Below are positions 18,542 to 27,667 of a stretch of 64,000 nt of DNA, in pieces. Source of the DNA: Flavobacteriales bacterium UBA7468. Its GTDB lineage: Bacteria > Bacteroidota > Bacteroidia > Flavobacteriales_D > Crocinitomicaceae. The stretch is from NCBI GenBank assembly GCA_002478565.1, contig DLPC01000004.1, positions 59,564 to 123,563 on the forward strand. The letters are read 5' to 3'. The notes below the pieces were generated by a model. That model did no database searches and was not told the DNA's origin. It saw only the letters and a program-made list of their open reading frames with translations. The number at the start of each line of letters is the position of its first letter. The first letter of the stretch is position 1. Both the position numbers and the translations under genes were made by a program.

Positions 18542-19810
18542 TTATTCAATCACACTAAATCCGGTGTAGGATTGGAGTGCTTTTGGAATGGCAATACCGT
18601 TGGCAGTTTGATGGTTTTCAAGCAAGGACGCTAAAATACGCGGAAGTGCCAACGCTGAACCGTTTAGGGTATGGCAAAGGGTTGTTTTTTTGTCATCTTT
18701 GAAACGCAATTTCAAGCGATTTGATTGAAATGTATCAAAGCGAGATACCGAACTGACCTCCAGCCATTTTTCTTGTGCTGCCGAAAATACTTCAAAATCG
18801 TAGGTCATGGCCGATGCAAAACCCATATCTCCACCACACAAACGTAAAATACGGTAAGGTAATTCAAGTTTGTCTAGTAAGTTAGCAACATGTGCAATCA
18901 TGTCGTCTAGTGCTTTTGCAGTATTATCGGGATGCTCAACGCGGACGATTTCAACTTTGTCAAATTGGTGCAAACGGTTCAGACCACGAACGTCTTTTCC
19001 ATACGAACCTGCTTCGCGTCTAAAACAGGGTGTATAACCGCACATTTTGATAGAGAAATCAGGGCCAGGAAGGATGACATCGCGGTAAATATTGGTCAAA
19101 GGAACCTCAGCAGTTGGGATCATGTAAAGGTCGTCTTCTTTGATGTAATACATTTGACCTTCTTTATCTGGAAGTTGCCCTGTTCCATAACCGCTTGCTT
19201 CGTTTACAACATGTGGTGAGATAAATTCTTCGTATCCGGCTGCAATGGCTTCATCTAGGAAAAATTGAATGAGTGCACGCTGCAGGCGCGCGCCTTTACC
19301 GCGGTAAAAGGGGAATCCGGCACCTGTTACCTTGACACCTAATTCAAAGTCAATAAGTTGATATTTTTTGGCGAGGTCCCAATGGGCTTGTGCTTCAAAG
19401 TCAAAAGTTGGGATTTTACCTGCTTCATGCACGGTTTGGTTATCGTTGGCATCTTTACCTTTCACGACCATTTCATGAGGTACGTTAGGTAAAGTATAAA
19501 GCAGTTTTTGAAGGCTTTCCTCTAAAGTATTTACCTCTTCTTTAAGAGCGGATTCTTTACTTTTGAGTGCAGCGGTTTGGGCTTTCAATTCAGTGGCCTC
19601 TGCTTGCTTGCCACTTTTGAAAAGTTCACCGATAGACTTAGCGATTTGATTCATTTCAGCGGCAAGTGAATCGAGGGCTGTTTTAGCAGTACGCCATTTT
19701 TGGTCGATGTCTAAAATTTCTTCAAGGGTGCTGCTTGCATCGATATTTCTTTTGGCTAAACCTGCAATAATTGCGTCTTTTTCTTGTCTGATGCGCTGAA
19801 TTTCTAACAT
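18542..19810 (-). CDS. serS: Seryl-tRNA synthetase
   Basis: 422 residues from the ATG at 19810 (MLEIQRIRQEKDAI). An upstream in-frame start at 19831 would place the promoter element inside the gene, so I reject it. The N-terminal long antiparallel coiled-coil arm (about residues 20-105) contacts the tRNA variable arm. The class II core has motif 2 F-R-R-E-A-G-S-Y-G-K-D-V-R-G and motif 3 N-G-S-A-L-A-L-P-R. It charges tRNA-Ser. It is divergent from dut, each with its own promoter element. Confidence 0.97.
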   Translation of the reverse strand: MLEIQRIRQEKDAIIAGLAKRNIDASSTLEEILDIDQKWRTAKTALDSLAAEMNQIAKSIGELFKSGKQAEATELKAQTAALKSKESALKEEVNTLEESLQKLLYTLPNVPHEMVVKGKDANDNQTVHEAGKIPTFDFEAQAHWDLAKKYQLIDFELGVKVTGAGFPFYRGKGARLQRALIQFFLDEAIAAGYEEFISPHVVNEASGYGTGQLPDKEGQMYYIKEDDLYMIPTAEVPLTNIYRDVILPGPDFSIKMCGYTPCFRREAGSYGKDVRGLNRLHQFDKVEIVRVEHPDNTAKALDDMIAHVANLLDKLELPYRILRLCGGDMGFASAMTYDFEVFSAAQEKWLEVSSVSRFDTFQSNRLKLRFKDDKKTTLCHTLNGSALALPRILASLLENHQTANGIAIPKALQSYTGFSVIE

Positions 19811-19828
19811 AATCACTGAATTGTTGAA

Positions 19829-19836
19829 CAAAAGTA
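19829..19836 (-). promoter_or_regulatory. -7 element (TACTTTTG) of serS
   Basis: Exact TAnnTTTG match on the minus strand, 18 bases before the chosen serS ATG. It excludes the upstream alternative start. Confidence 0.6.
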
Positions 19837-19926
19837 AGCAATTGAGCTCAAAAACGAAGGATGTTGTCCATAGTAAGCTGTTGATTAATCCTAGAAAACA
19901 GGTAAAGTTAGCGTCAAGAATTACTT

Positions 19927-19934
19927 TATTTTTG
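19927..19934 (+). promoter_or_regulatory. -7 element (TATTTTTG) of dut
   Basis: Exact TAnnTTTG match 4 bases before the dut ATG at 19939, which predicts a leaderless or nearly leaderless transcript. Confidence 0.5.
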
Positions 19935-19938
19935 AAAG

Positions 19939-20382
19939 ATGAGTAGCAATGAAGTAAGAATCGTCAATCAAGGGCACCATGAAATGCCAACTTACCAGAC
20001 AACTGGGGCTTCTGGCATGGACGTCAGGGCATTATTGTCGGCGCCGGTAAGTCTTGCGCCAATGCAACGTGCCTTGATCAAAACGGGTTTGTTTTTAGAG
20101 ATGGACCCCACTCTTGAATGTCAAGTAAGACCAAGAAGTGGTTTGGCCCTGAAAAAAGGCCTCACTGTTTTGAACACCCCAGGCACAATTGACGCCGATT
20201 ACCGTGGCGAGGTTGGTGTCATCCTTGTCAATTTATCTTCAGAAACCGTTACCATCGAAGATGGCGAACGCATCGCGCAGTTGGTTTTCTGTAAGGTCGA
20301 AAAAGTTAATTTAATTCCAGTTACTGAACTCGGAACTTCTGAACGCGGCGAAGGCGGCTTTGGAAGTACGGGTCTAAAATAA
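19939..20382 (+). CDS. dut: dUTP diphosphatase
   Basis: 147 residues with the five conserved dUTPase motifs: G-M-D-V-R-A near the start, P-R-S-G-L-A-L-K, G-T-I-D-A-D-Y-R-G-E-V-G-V (uracil pocket and catalytic Asp), R-I-A-Q-L-V-F, and R-G-E-G-G-F-G-S-T-G (flexible C-terminal lid). It is a homotrimeric enzyme that removes dUTP and supplies dUMP for thymidylate synthesis. It is the first gene of a forward cluster running to 25199; the next ATG is 5 bases after the stop. Confidence 0.97.
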   Translation: MSSNEVRIVNQGHHEMPTYQTTGASGMDVRALLSAPVSLAPMQRALIKTGLFLEMDPTLECQVRPRSGLALKKGLTVLNTPGTIDADYRGEVGVILVNLSSETVTIEDGERIAQLVFCKVEKVNLIPVTELGTSERGEGGFGSTGLK

Positions 20383-20387
20383 TTTCA

Positions 20388-21395
20388 ATGAAAGTAGTTG
20401 TCCCAATGGCGGGTCGCGGTAGCCGACTCAGACCCCACACCTTAACCATCCCAAAACCACTTGTGCCAGTTGGGGGGATTCCAATTGTTCACCGCTTGGT
20501 CGCAGATATAGCTCGGGTTTGTGCTGAACCCATTGATGAAATTGCGTTTGTTGTTGGCGAATTCGGCGAAGCAGTCGAGAAAGAACTATTGGCCGTTGCC
20601 GAGCGCCTCGGCGCAAAAGGCTCTATTCATTATCAGATGCAGCCTCTCGGAACAGCGCATGCCGTCTTGTGCGCCGCTGAAAAATTAGAGGGGCCGGTGG
20701 TGGTTGCTTTTGCTGACACACTTTTCAAGGCAGATTTTAAAATATCTCAGGAAGACGAAGGCATTTTGTGGGTCAAGCAAATCGAGGACCCTAGTGCTTT
20801 TGGCGTCGTGAAACTCAATGAGCAGGGTCATATCATCGATTTCGTAGAAAAACCACAAACTTTTGTTTCTGATTTGGCCATGATTGGCATTTACTATTTC
20901 AAAGATGGTGGGCGTTTGCGTAAAGAATTGGAGTACCTCATTGAAAATAATGTCATTAAAAGTGGAGAATACCAATTGCCAGATGCTTTGCGCAGACTGA
21001 CTGAAGCAGGAGTTGCCTTCAAACCTGGAACGGTTGAGGAATGGTTAGATTGCGGCAATAAAGAGGTTACTGTTGAAACAAACCAACGCGTCTTAGAACA
21101 CGACCAAGAGGCTGGGCGTTTGCAGCAACATGCTGCAGAAATAACTGAAAGTGTTGTCATTCAGCCCTGCTATATTGGCCCGGGCGTTCAAATCATGCGC
21201 TCTGTTGTGGGCCCGCATGTTTCCATAGGCGCTGGCACAATTTTGAATGAAGCGGTGGTTAGCAATAGCATCATCGGAGAAAAAAGTCAAATTGTTAAAG
21301 TCCAAATCAGCGGAGCAATGATTGGCTCCAATGCTCAGTATAGAGGCCGTTCAAAAGACCTTAGTCTTGGAGATTTCAGCAGTGTCCATGAATAA
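20388..21395 (+). CDS. Sugar-phosphate nucleotidyltransferase with left-handed beta-helix tail
   Basis: 335 residues. The N-terminal nucleotidyl transferase fold starts M-K-V-V-V-P-M-A-G-R-G-S-R-L-R-P with P-K-P-L at 23-26, the nucleotide-binding signature. F-A-D-T at about 108 carries a metal-binding Asp. W-L-D-C-G-N near residue 217 is also typical. From about residue 245 there are hexapeptide-type repeats (V-V-I-Q-P-C-Y-I-G-P-G-V) of an acyltransferase-like beta-helix. The sugar is not certain: glucose-1-phosphate thymidylyltransferase or mannose-1-phosphate guanylyltransferase are the likeliest assignments. The last 8 bases overlap the next gene. Confidence 0.88.
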   Translation: MKVVVPMAGRGSRLRPHTLTIPKPLVPVGGIPIVHRLVADIARVCAEPIDEIAFVVGEFGEAVEKELLAVAERLGAKGSIHYQMQPLGTAHAVLCAAEKLEGPVVVAFADTLFKADFKISQEDEGILWVKQIEDPSAFGVVKLNEQGHIIDFVEKPQTFVSDLAMIGIYYFKDGGRLRKELEYLIENNVIKSGEYQLPDALRRLTEAGVAFKPGTVEEWLDCGNKEVTVETNQRVLEHDQEAGRLQQHAAEITESVVIQPCYIGPGVQIMRSVVGPHVSIGAGTILNEAVVSNSIIGEKSQIVKVQISGAMIGSNAQYRGRSKDLSLGDFSSVHE

Positions 21396-23076
21396 GATCT
21401 CTTTTCTTCTTGTTTTACTTGCTTTAGTTGCTTGCAAGGTGCAACAAACACCAGCAACTTCGGACCCTGCCTACATCAAACAATTTCATGCAGGCGTCAG
21501 AGCAATGCTCAATGAGCAACATGAAGAAGCACTCGCTGCATTCAAGATTTGTCTACAACAAAATCCAAAAGATGCTGCTTTGCATTTTGCCATGTTTGAA
21601 ACTTATCTCAAACAAGAAAAATATGCTGAAGCAGTGTATCATACCGAACAGGCGGCAGCCCTTGACCCCAAGAATATGCACTACAAGCGCGAGCTTGCAT
21701 TTATGTACGGTCAAATGGGCAAGTACACTGAGGCTGCCGAAGTTTTTGAAGCCCTGCTAAAGGTTGACCCTAAAAATATCGACTACTATAGTGGGTGCCT
21801 TCAAGCCTATCAACAGCTTCAAAAACCTGCCAAATCTTTGGCTTTGATACAAAAAATGGAACAAGCGTTGGGTGCAAATCCAAATACAGTTCTTGAAAAA
21901 TTCAGACTCTATATTCAAATGGGGAAAGAAAAGGAAGGAGTAGCAGTTTTAGAAGAAGCAAGAATAGCATTTCCGCAAGAGCCGAGTATCCTTGCCAATT
22001 TAGTAGACCACTATTTCAAGACCCAGAATTACAAACAAGGTTTTGAAATCCTCAAAGATTTAGTAACCGCGGACCCTAATAATGGTGTGGCGTCGCTGAT
22101 GTATGGTGAAATGCTCTATCGCTCCGGAGACCGCGTGCAAGGAAAAAAATATTTGCAAGCAGGTATTTTAGCTGAAGGCCCAAGCTTGGATCAAAAAATG
22201 AACATTTTGATCATGCTACTCAATGAACAACAAACCCCAGACAACCAACTTGAGCCGTTAGTCAATTACATGACGGAAACCTATCCGAATGAAGCAAAAT
22301 CGCATTCAATTGCAGGCGATTATTATTACAAAGCGGGGCAATTACAAAAAGCAATTGCTGCCTATCAACAAACGGTTAAAATCGACCCTAACTTATATCC
22401 CGTCTGGAATCAAATTTTATTGTTATCCTTTGAAAAACAACAATGGTCCTCCTTACAAAAGGATGCTCAAGAAGCGGCCATAATTTTTCCAAATCAACCC
22501 TTACCTTACTTTTTCATTGCTTTGGCCGCTAATCGGGCCTTGACTTATCAAACTGCTATAGAAAACTTAGATATGTGTGCCAATGTCATTGTCAATGATC
22601 CGAGCCTGCTGGCTGAAGTTTGGGCACAACGAGGTGTTGCAGCATTTGGACTTGGACAAACGACTGAAGGTCTATCGCATTTTAAAAAAGCACTAGAACT
22701 CAGTAAATCGAATCCTGCAGTAGAATTACAATATATTCATCAATTGCTTTTGCATCAAATAGAAGTGAAAAGTGCCATGGCACGCATCCAAGAATTAAGA
22801 CAACTAGCCCCAGCCAACGATTTGTATAAGCAAGAGGAGGCCTTTGCTTTGTTTCAAGTCGGCAATTACCAACAAGGGCTGCAAATTTTACAATCGGTAC
22901 AAAACCCAAATCTATTGGTTTCCTCAAGTTACCTTGAATTACTTGGCGATTTCCAATTCAAAATAGGCGCTACAGCAGATGCAGTCAAAAGTTGGGAAAG
23001 GGCCAAAAACTGCGGTGACGGCAGTATCCGTTTGAACGAAAAAATAGAAACCAAAACGTATGTTAAAGCACTATAA
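21388..23076 (+). CDS. Tetratricopeptide-repeat lipoprotein
   Basis: 562 residues from the ATG at 21388. This start gives a clean lipoprotein signal (MNKISFLLVLLALVAC, lipobox Cys16), whereas the longer in-frame version is just antisignal sequence translated from the preceding gene. About ten TPR units follow (for example A-L-D-P-K-N-x-x-Y-K-R-E-L-A-F and V-K-I-D-P-N-L-Y-P-V-W). It is a periplasm-facing scaffold for protein-protein contacts. From memory, dut / nucleotidyltransferase / TPR / DUF4292 / M23 is a recurring gene order in Flavobacteria, which suggests a shared envelope role. It overlaps both neighbours. Confidence 0.88.
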   Translation: MNKISFLLVLLALVACKVQQTPATSDPAYIKQFHAGVRAMLNEQHEEALAAFKICLQQNPKDAALHFAMFETYLKQEKYAEAVYHTEQAAALDPKNMHYKRELAFMYGQMGKYTEAAEVFEALLKVDPKNIDYYSGCLQAYQQLQKPAKSLALIQKMEQALGANPNTVLEKFRLYIQMGKEKEGVAVLEEARIAFPQEPSILANLVDHYFKTQNYKQGFEILKDLVTADPNNGVASLMYGEMLYRSGDRVQGKKYLQAGILAEGPSLDQKMNILIMLLNEQQTPDNQLEPLVNYMTETYPNEAKSHSIAGDYYYKAGQLQKAIAAYQQTVKIDPNLYPVWNQILLLSFEKQQWSSLQKDAQEAAIIFPNQPLPYFFIALAANRALTYQTAIENLDMCANVIVNDPSLLAEVWAQRGVAAFGLGQTTEGLSHFKKALELSKSNPAVELQYIHQLLLHQIEVKSAMARIQELRQLAPANDLYKQEEAFALFQVGNYQQGLQILQSVQNPNLLVSSSYLELLGDFQFKIGATADAVKSWERAKNCGDGSIRLNEKIETKTYVKAL

Positions 23077-23884
23077 ATTAATCATATTTTCGTTTTTGTT
23101 GCTTTTGACAGCGGCAGCATGTAAGTCGGGTGAAGCTTTAACGACGCAAACAGAAGAGTTTTCTAAACTTCCCAAAATCAAGGATAAAGAACTTATTGAT
23201 AGAATCGATAGTTTGTCTCAACTAGAGCCAAAAACTTTCTATTCTAAGTTAAACGTGACCTACCAAGAAGGTGATAAAGAGGTTTCGCTCAAAACATCGT
23301 TAAAAATTGTGGCGGATAGTGCGGTTAACGCCATCATTACCTATGCGAAAATTCCGGTTGTTACGGCAATGGTAACCAAAGACTCTGTAAGCGTTGTCAA
23401 TAAGCGTGATCGCTGTTTTTCGGTGACTTCCCTAGATTACCTCAAAGATATGTTTGGTGTCGATTTTAGCTATGAAAATTTGGAGGAGATTATTTTGGGC
23501 AAACCCTTAGATTACCGCCAAGAACAAAAATATTTCGTAGACAACGATCCCTTCAATTATAGTATTTCTACCCATAAAAAACGCGACCGTAAAAAACCGG
23601 AACGAAAGCAGCGCGATGACCTCATGATTCAGTATCAACTGACACCCGATGCCAAACACCTCAAACAAACGCGCATAATAAGTGTAGAAGATTCTACTGA
23701 GGTGACTGTTGCGTATATGGAAAGACAAACCATTGGCGGTTTTGATATCCCTCTTCAGGTTAAGATTGACATCAGGACACCAAAAAAATCAATGGCGATC
23801 ATTTTGTTTTATGACAAAGTGGAAGTAAATGAGCCTCAAGAATTAATCATCGTCATACCAGAAAGCTATGAAAAATGTGATTAG
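23060..23884 (+). CDS. DUF4292 family lipoprotein
   Basis: 274 residues with a lipoprotein signal (L-L-L-L-T-A-A-A-C, Cys21). The body matches DUF4292: a long beta-rich LolA/LolB-like domain (F-Y-S-K-L-N-V-T-Y-Q near residue 57; a conserved V-N-K-R-D-R-C-F segment near 114). The fold suggests lipid or lipoprotein handling at the outer membrane, which is inference. The start lies inside the TPR gene (17-base overlap) and its end overlaps the EnvC-like gene by 17 bases, so all three are translationally coupled. Confidence 0.85.
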   Translation: MLKHYKLIIFSFLLLLTAAACKSGEALTTQTEEFSKLPKIKDKELIDRIDSLSQLEPKTFYSKLNVTYQEGDKEVSLKTSLKIVADSAVNAIITYAKIPVVTAMVTKDSVSVVNKRDRCFSVTSLDYLKDMFGVDFSYENLEEIILGKPLDYRQEQKYFVDNDPFNYSISTHKKRDRKKPERKQRDDLMIQYQLTPDAKHLKQTRIISVEDSTEVTVAYMERQTIGGFDIPLQVKIDIRTPKKSMAIILFYDKVEVNEPQELIIVIPESYEKCD

Positions 23885-25199
23885 ATTATGTTTGATGCTT
23901 TTGTTGTCAACGTTCAGTTTCGCTCAACAAGACCAACAACAGCTTAAAAAAGAACAGCAAAAGTTGGAGAAAAGAATTTCCAACACTAAAAAGCTACTTA
24001 ATAAAGTCAAAAATAATAGCCAGGCTTCGCTCAATGAAATTAGGCTCATTGAAAACCAAATCAAAACACGTGAAGCTTTGGTGCATTTATTTGACAACCA
24101 AGTGCGCAGTGCCGAGATCAAGATGGTTCAAAAAAAGATGCAGGTCAAAAGGCTCAAAGCTCGCTTGAATCAACTCAAGCAGCAATACCGCAAAATGTTC
24201 TTGTATGCCTACAAACACAGGGGCAATTACAACAAAGCCATGTTTTTGTTGTCTTCAAATGATTACAACGAAGCGCTTCGCCGCAATCGTTACCTGAAAA
24301 AGGTAGCCGCTATACAGCAAAAGCAAGTGGCTTTGATCAAGCAACATCAGGAACTGATTTCAAAGGAGATCAATCAAATCGAAGACGAGAAACAAATCAA
24401 AGAATTGGCCCTCGAGGAAAAAAAGCAAGAAAGAGCGGCCATTGAAAAAGACAAGTTTAAGAAAGAAAAATCCTACGAAAAATTCAAAAAAGAAGAGCAA
24501 GCATTGATTGCGCAATTGAAAGAGGACGAAAAGAAAAAAATTCAGCTCAAAAAACAAATTGATGCCGCAATTAGGGCTGATATTGCTCGAGAGAAAGCAA
24601 GAGAGGCAGCGCGTCAGGCTGAACTTGCAAAGGCAAATGCTGCCAAACCTAAACCTGCGGAACATCCTACTACTCAAACCGCGGCAACTCCAAAAACAGG
24701 AGGATCAAAGCCTGCAACTACGACTACATCAGCGCCAAAAGTGGTGGCCACACCTGTTTCTACCGAAGGCGCCGCAATCGGTAGAAGTTTTGAGGCCAAT
24801 CGTGGCCGCTTACCATGGCCGGTAGACAACGGAAGTGTTACGGAGCGCTTTGGCCGCAACTACCACCCAACGCTCAGTGGTGTCGAATGGAATAACAATG
24901 GCATCGACATTACTTGCAACAGAGGTTCAAGGGTACGCGCAGTATTTGAAGGAGAAGTGACCACCGTATTCTCTGTGCCGGGTGCAGGCAAGGTGGTGAT
25001 CATTAAACATGGGGCATACCGAACAGTATATGGTAATTTGGCGGAAACTTATGTGAGTGTGGGCAGTAAGGTCAACACAAAACAAGCCATCGGATCTTTA
25101 CTCAATGACGGCGGAGTTTCCATTTGCCATTTTGAAGTACATCAAGTAGTGGGGGTCAATCCAGTTACGCTCAATCCGTCACTTTGGATTGGCCGTTAA
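23868..25199 (+). CDS. EnvC-like murein hydrolase activator (degenerate M23 domain)
   Basis: 443 residues. The signal peptide ends near F-A-Q. Long coiled coils rich in Lys/Gln/Glu cover about residues 20-115 and 150-245. An Ala/Thr/Pro/Lys-rich linker spans about 245-300. The C-terminal LytM/M23 domain runs from about 315. Two of the four usual zinc ligands appear lost: the His of HxGxD is Asn (N-N-N-G-I-D-I), and the HxH pair reads I-C-H-F-E-V-H. That pattern fits EnvC/NlpD-type activators, which switch on amidases instead of cutting peptidoglycan themselves. The 3' end overlaps the convergent ligase gene by 29 bases. Confidence 0.88.
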   Translation: MKNVIRLCLMLLLSTFSFAQQDQQQLKKEQQKLEKRISNTKKLLNKVKNNSQASLNEIRLIENQIKTREALVHLFDNQVRSAEIKMVQKKMQVKRLKARLNQLKQQYRKMFLYAYKHRGNYNKAMFLLSSNDYNEALRRNRYLKKVAAIQQKQVALIKQHQELISKEINQIEDEKQIKELALEEKKQERAAIEKDKFKKEKSYEKFKKEEQALIAQLKEDEKKKIQLKKQIDAAIRADIAREKAREAARQAELAKANAAKPKPAEHPTTQTAATPKTGGSKPATTTTSAPKVVATPVSTEGAAIGRSFEANRGRLPWPVDNGSVTERFGRNYHPTLSGVEWNNNGIDITCNRGSRVRAVFEGEVTTVFSVPGAGKVVIIKHGAYRTVYGNLAETYVSVGSKVNTKQAIGSLLNDGGVSICHFEVHQVVGVNPVTLNPSLWIGR

Positions 25200-26616
25200 T
25201 CGGCCCAAGCTCTGCTTCATAGACTAACCACATCGCACAAATACCCCAAATGGGTACTGCTGCCTTATCTGTATCCAAGTAATTATTCAGAAAGGCGTGG
25301 ATAAAATAGGTACTCAAGGCCATGATACTTGTTAATATAAAAATCCGATCTTCTTTGTAGGCAGGTGAAATACGGTGGTACAATTGGATGCCCGTATAAA
25401 AAATGAAAAATACTAATCCTAGAAAGGTCAATAAGCCGATACTGCCCGTTTCTGCCAAAGCCCCTAAATATTCGCTGTGTGCATTACCCATATCGCCAAA
25501 GTTGGTAGATATGATGGTGAGATTTTCTGGTCTTTGAAAGGGGGCGTATTCAAAAGCATAAGTGCCCGGTCCGTAACCAATAATTGGTCGTTGTTTGAAC
25601 ATTTCAATGGCACAGCTCCAACGATTGATCCTTTCAAGATTGGAGGCATCTGTAGAAATATTAGCCGCACTTTGTAAGCGCTCGTCAAAAGCTTCAGTCG
25701 TATGTTCGTACTTATTGCGCTCTAATTCCATTTGGATGTTATCCCATCTGTAAAGCACAACTAACAGTGCAAGTACACCAAAAGCCGCAATCGGTTTCCA
25801 AGAAATTTTATAATACAGAATGATGGCAATTCCAATGCTACCAAAGACACTCAGCCAAGCAGCCCTCGTATAAGATAAAACCAAGCCAACAAGTATAATG
25901 GTAATTAAACTAATCAATGTCAGTTGTAATAATGGGTGGTGCTTTTTATAAATATATAATCCTACTGCCAAAGGAAGAATTAATGCGACAATGGCGCCAT
26001 AAATGGTGTGATCTTTAAAAAATGGCGACATCACCCAGTGGCCTTCTTTTTCGCCAAAACCATACATCGAGTGGTGGATCAATGTATATAAGATAACAAT
26101 GACACTTGCGATGATGAAGAGCCAAATAAAGGCGAATCTATTTTTGCGCTTTTGAAAAAAGTAACTGCCAAAAAATAGCATTGGCACAATAAACCAAAGT
26201 CTGGCGAGTATGAATTTAAGAGAAACAACCGGATGCGAGCTTGCAAGTGCCGATACGAAAAGCCATGCAATATAGACAATTACGGCCCAAATCAAAGGTT
26301 GCTTCCAAATATGCAGGGGTAAAAAGGCGCGTTTAATTTGAAGGGCACTCAGCCACAACATGAGACCAAAAAGTAAGGGTTCGGTCGGAACAAATAAACC
26401 AAATGCTTGGGTATATTCTTCTATATTGACAGAGAGGGGTGTTAAAAAAGCCAAACTCAAAAAGAGTTTTTCTGTTTCAAAAAGAGCAAAATAAACTCCT
26501 AAGAAGCCAAGTGGAAATAAGGTCAAAACAGCAAGGTCTTGCCAAATTAACGCTGCGCTTACGGCTAAAAAGCCAAGCAAAGAAATAATTAAAAGGAATG
26601 TTTTGGTTCTCACCAT
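25171..26616 (-). CDS. O-antigen ligase / Wzy-type polymerase family membrane protein
   Basis: 481 residues, with about twelve hydrophobic segments. The Wzy_C-type signature is near residues 345-385: G-Y-G-P-G-T-Y-A-F-E and the periplasmic N-A-H-S-E-Y-L-G-A-L-A-E-T-G-S-I-G. Members either ligate O-antigen to lipid A-core or polymerise repeat units. The family cannot separate these by sequence alone. It starts directly after the Wzz gene stop (0 bases), so it is the last gene of the flippase-Wzz-ligase operon. Confidence 0.9.
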   Translation of the reverse strand: MVRTKTFLLIISLLGFLAVSAALIWQDLAVLTLFPLGFLGVYFALFETEKLFLSLAFLTPLSVNIEEYTQAFGLFVPTEPLLFGLMLWLSALQIKRAFLPLHIWKQPLIWAVIVYIAWLFVSALASSHPVVSLKFILARLWFIVPMLFFGSYFFQKRKNRFAFIWLFIIASVIVILYTLIHHSMYGFGEKEGHWVMSPFFKDHTIYGAIVALILPLAVGLYIYKKHHPLLQLTLISLITIILVGLVLSYTRAAWLSVFGSIGIAIILYYKISWKPIAAFGVLALLVVLYRWDNIQMELERNKYEHTTEAFDERLQSAANISTDASNLERINRWSCAIEMFKQRPIIGYGPGTYAFEYAPFQRPENLTIISTNFGDMGNAHSEYLGALAETGSIGLLTFLGLVFFIFYTGIQLYHRISPAYKEDRIFILTSIMALSTYFIHAFLNNYLDTDKAAVPIWGICAMWLVYEAELGPINGQSKVTD

Positions 26617-27606
26617 TTAGGCATTCAGTTTGAGCTCTGCAATGCGTTGTCTGATTAAAAGGAAGAATAAACCAAATAAAAAGCCACCAACGGTTGATAC
26701 CAAGACGATGATCATGCGCTTTGGTTTTTCTTTGCGGTCAGCCACAACAGCCCGCTCTACCACGAATTTGTGCGTAAAGTTAGCATTGGCATCGGATTCA
26801 GCTTGTTCATAGGATACGCGGAAGTCTTCGATTTTGACAATTTTTTCGTTGCGCTGGTATTCAAGACCGTCGTAGATAGAACCATATTTGTTGTTCAACT
26901 CAATTTTCTTTCTGATTTCTTCTTTTTCCGCAGGGCTTTTTGAATCAACGAGTGCTTGGTATAAAGTAGCGCGCGCGTCATTAGGTAAAACACCTAGTGC
27001 TGCTAATGACTCCAATTTGCTCAGGATAGAGTCACGCTCTTTTTCCATTTGTTGTTTTTTACGCAGGTTAATCTGGAATGCCGGCAAGGTGCGCTCACGT
27101 ATCATTTCATTTTTGATAGTATCGATGAGGTCTACGATGTCGTTGGCCATATTTGCCGCACGTTGTGGACTTTCGTCAAGGACATCTATCTGGATAGAGC
27201 CATAGCGCGTTCGTGCATAAGAAAAGTGCTCGTTATAAGCTTTATTGAGCTTGTAATTTTTATTCGGATCTGTTTTCTTGATATCGTAAGCCGCAAATAA
27301 GTCATATTTTTTGACAATACGATCTCTGATACGGGATGATGAAAGAATTTGCACGAGTTGTTCAGCTTGTTCTTCTTCACCAAAGTCCATGGCTGCAGCT
27401 TTTACGTTGCGTTGCTCAGAAAAGGAAACGTTACTTGAAGCCGCGGGAAAGACAATAGCCGTCGATAGAAAAAGCGGTGTAATTAAAAAAGAAACAATAA
27501 TGGAGATAACAGCTGCAGCACCAGTAAATAAAACAAGAGGTTTTCGGTTATTCCAGAGGAAAAGTAGTAGGGCGTTGCGCTGTTCTGTTAGGTTTTGATT
27601 TTCCAT
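26617..27606 (-). CDS. Wzz-type polysaccharide chain-length determinant
   Basis: 329 residues with the typical arrangement: a cytoplasmic N-terminus, one membrane segment at about residues 30-50, a large periplasmic coiled-coil-rich domain, and a second membrane segment at about 300-320 followed by a basic tail. The Pro/Gly-rich context before the second segment (K-E-K-P-K-R-M-I-I-V-L-V) is usual. There is no tyrosine-kinase domain. It regulates the polymer length of surface polysaccharide. It has its own promoter element upstream and is contiguous with the ligase gene. Confidence 0.9.
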   Translation of the reverse strand: MENQNLTEQRNALLLFLWNNRKPLVLFTGAAAVISIIVSFLITPLFLSTAIVFPAASSNVSFSEQRNVKAAAMDFGEEEQAEQLVQILSSSRIRDRIVKKYDLFAAYDIKKTDPNKNYKLNKAYNEHFSYARTRYGSIQIDVLDESPQRAANMANDIVDLIDTIKNEMIRERTLPAFQINLRKKQQMEKERDSILSKLESLAALGVLPNDARATLYQALVDSKSPAEKEEIRKKIELNNKYGSIYDGLEYQRNEKIVKIEDFRVSYEQAESDANANFTHKFVVERAVVADRKEKPKRMIIVLVSTVGGFLFGLFFLLIRQRIAELKLNA

Positions 27607-27634
27607 AATTCGTATTGAGTCCTCAAATTTTTTT

Positions 27635-27642
27635 CAAAGCTA
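27635..27642 (-). promoter_or_regulatory. -7 element (TAGCTTTG) of the Wzz gene
   Basis: Exact TAnnTTTG match on the minus strand in the 61-base gap between the flippase stop and the Wzz ATG. Confidence 0.55.
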
Positions 27643-27667
27643 TGACATTAACTGCGAAATTCCATAT

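Noticed and set aside
24360..24677. 105-codon Phe/Leu-rich frame on the minus strand that resembles a membrane protein
   Set aside because: It is the antisense of the Lys/Glu coiled coil of the EnvC-like protein, which always reads as Phe/Leu.
23868..25199. Active M23 peptidase call
   Set aside because: Two of the four zinc ligands seem absent, so an activator role is preferred.
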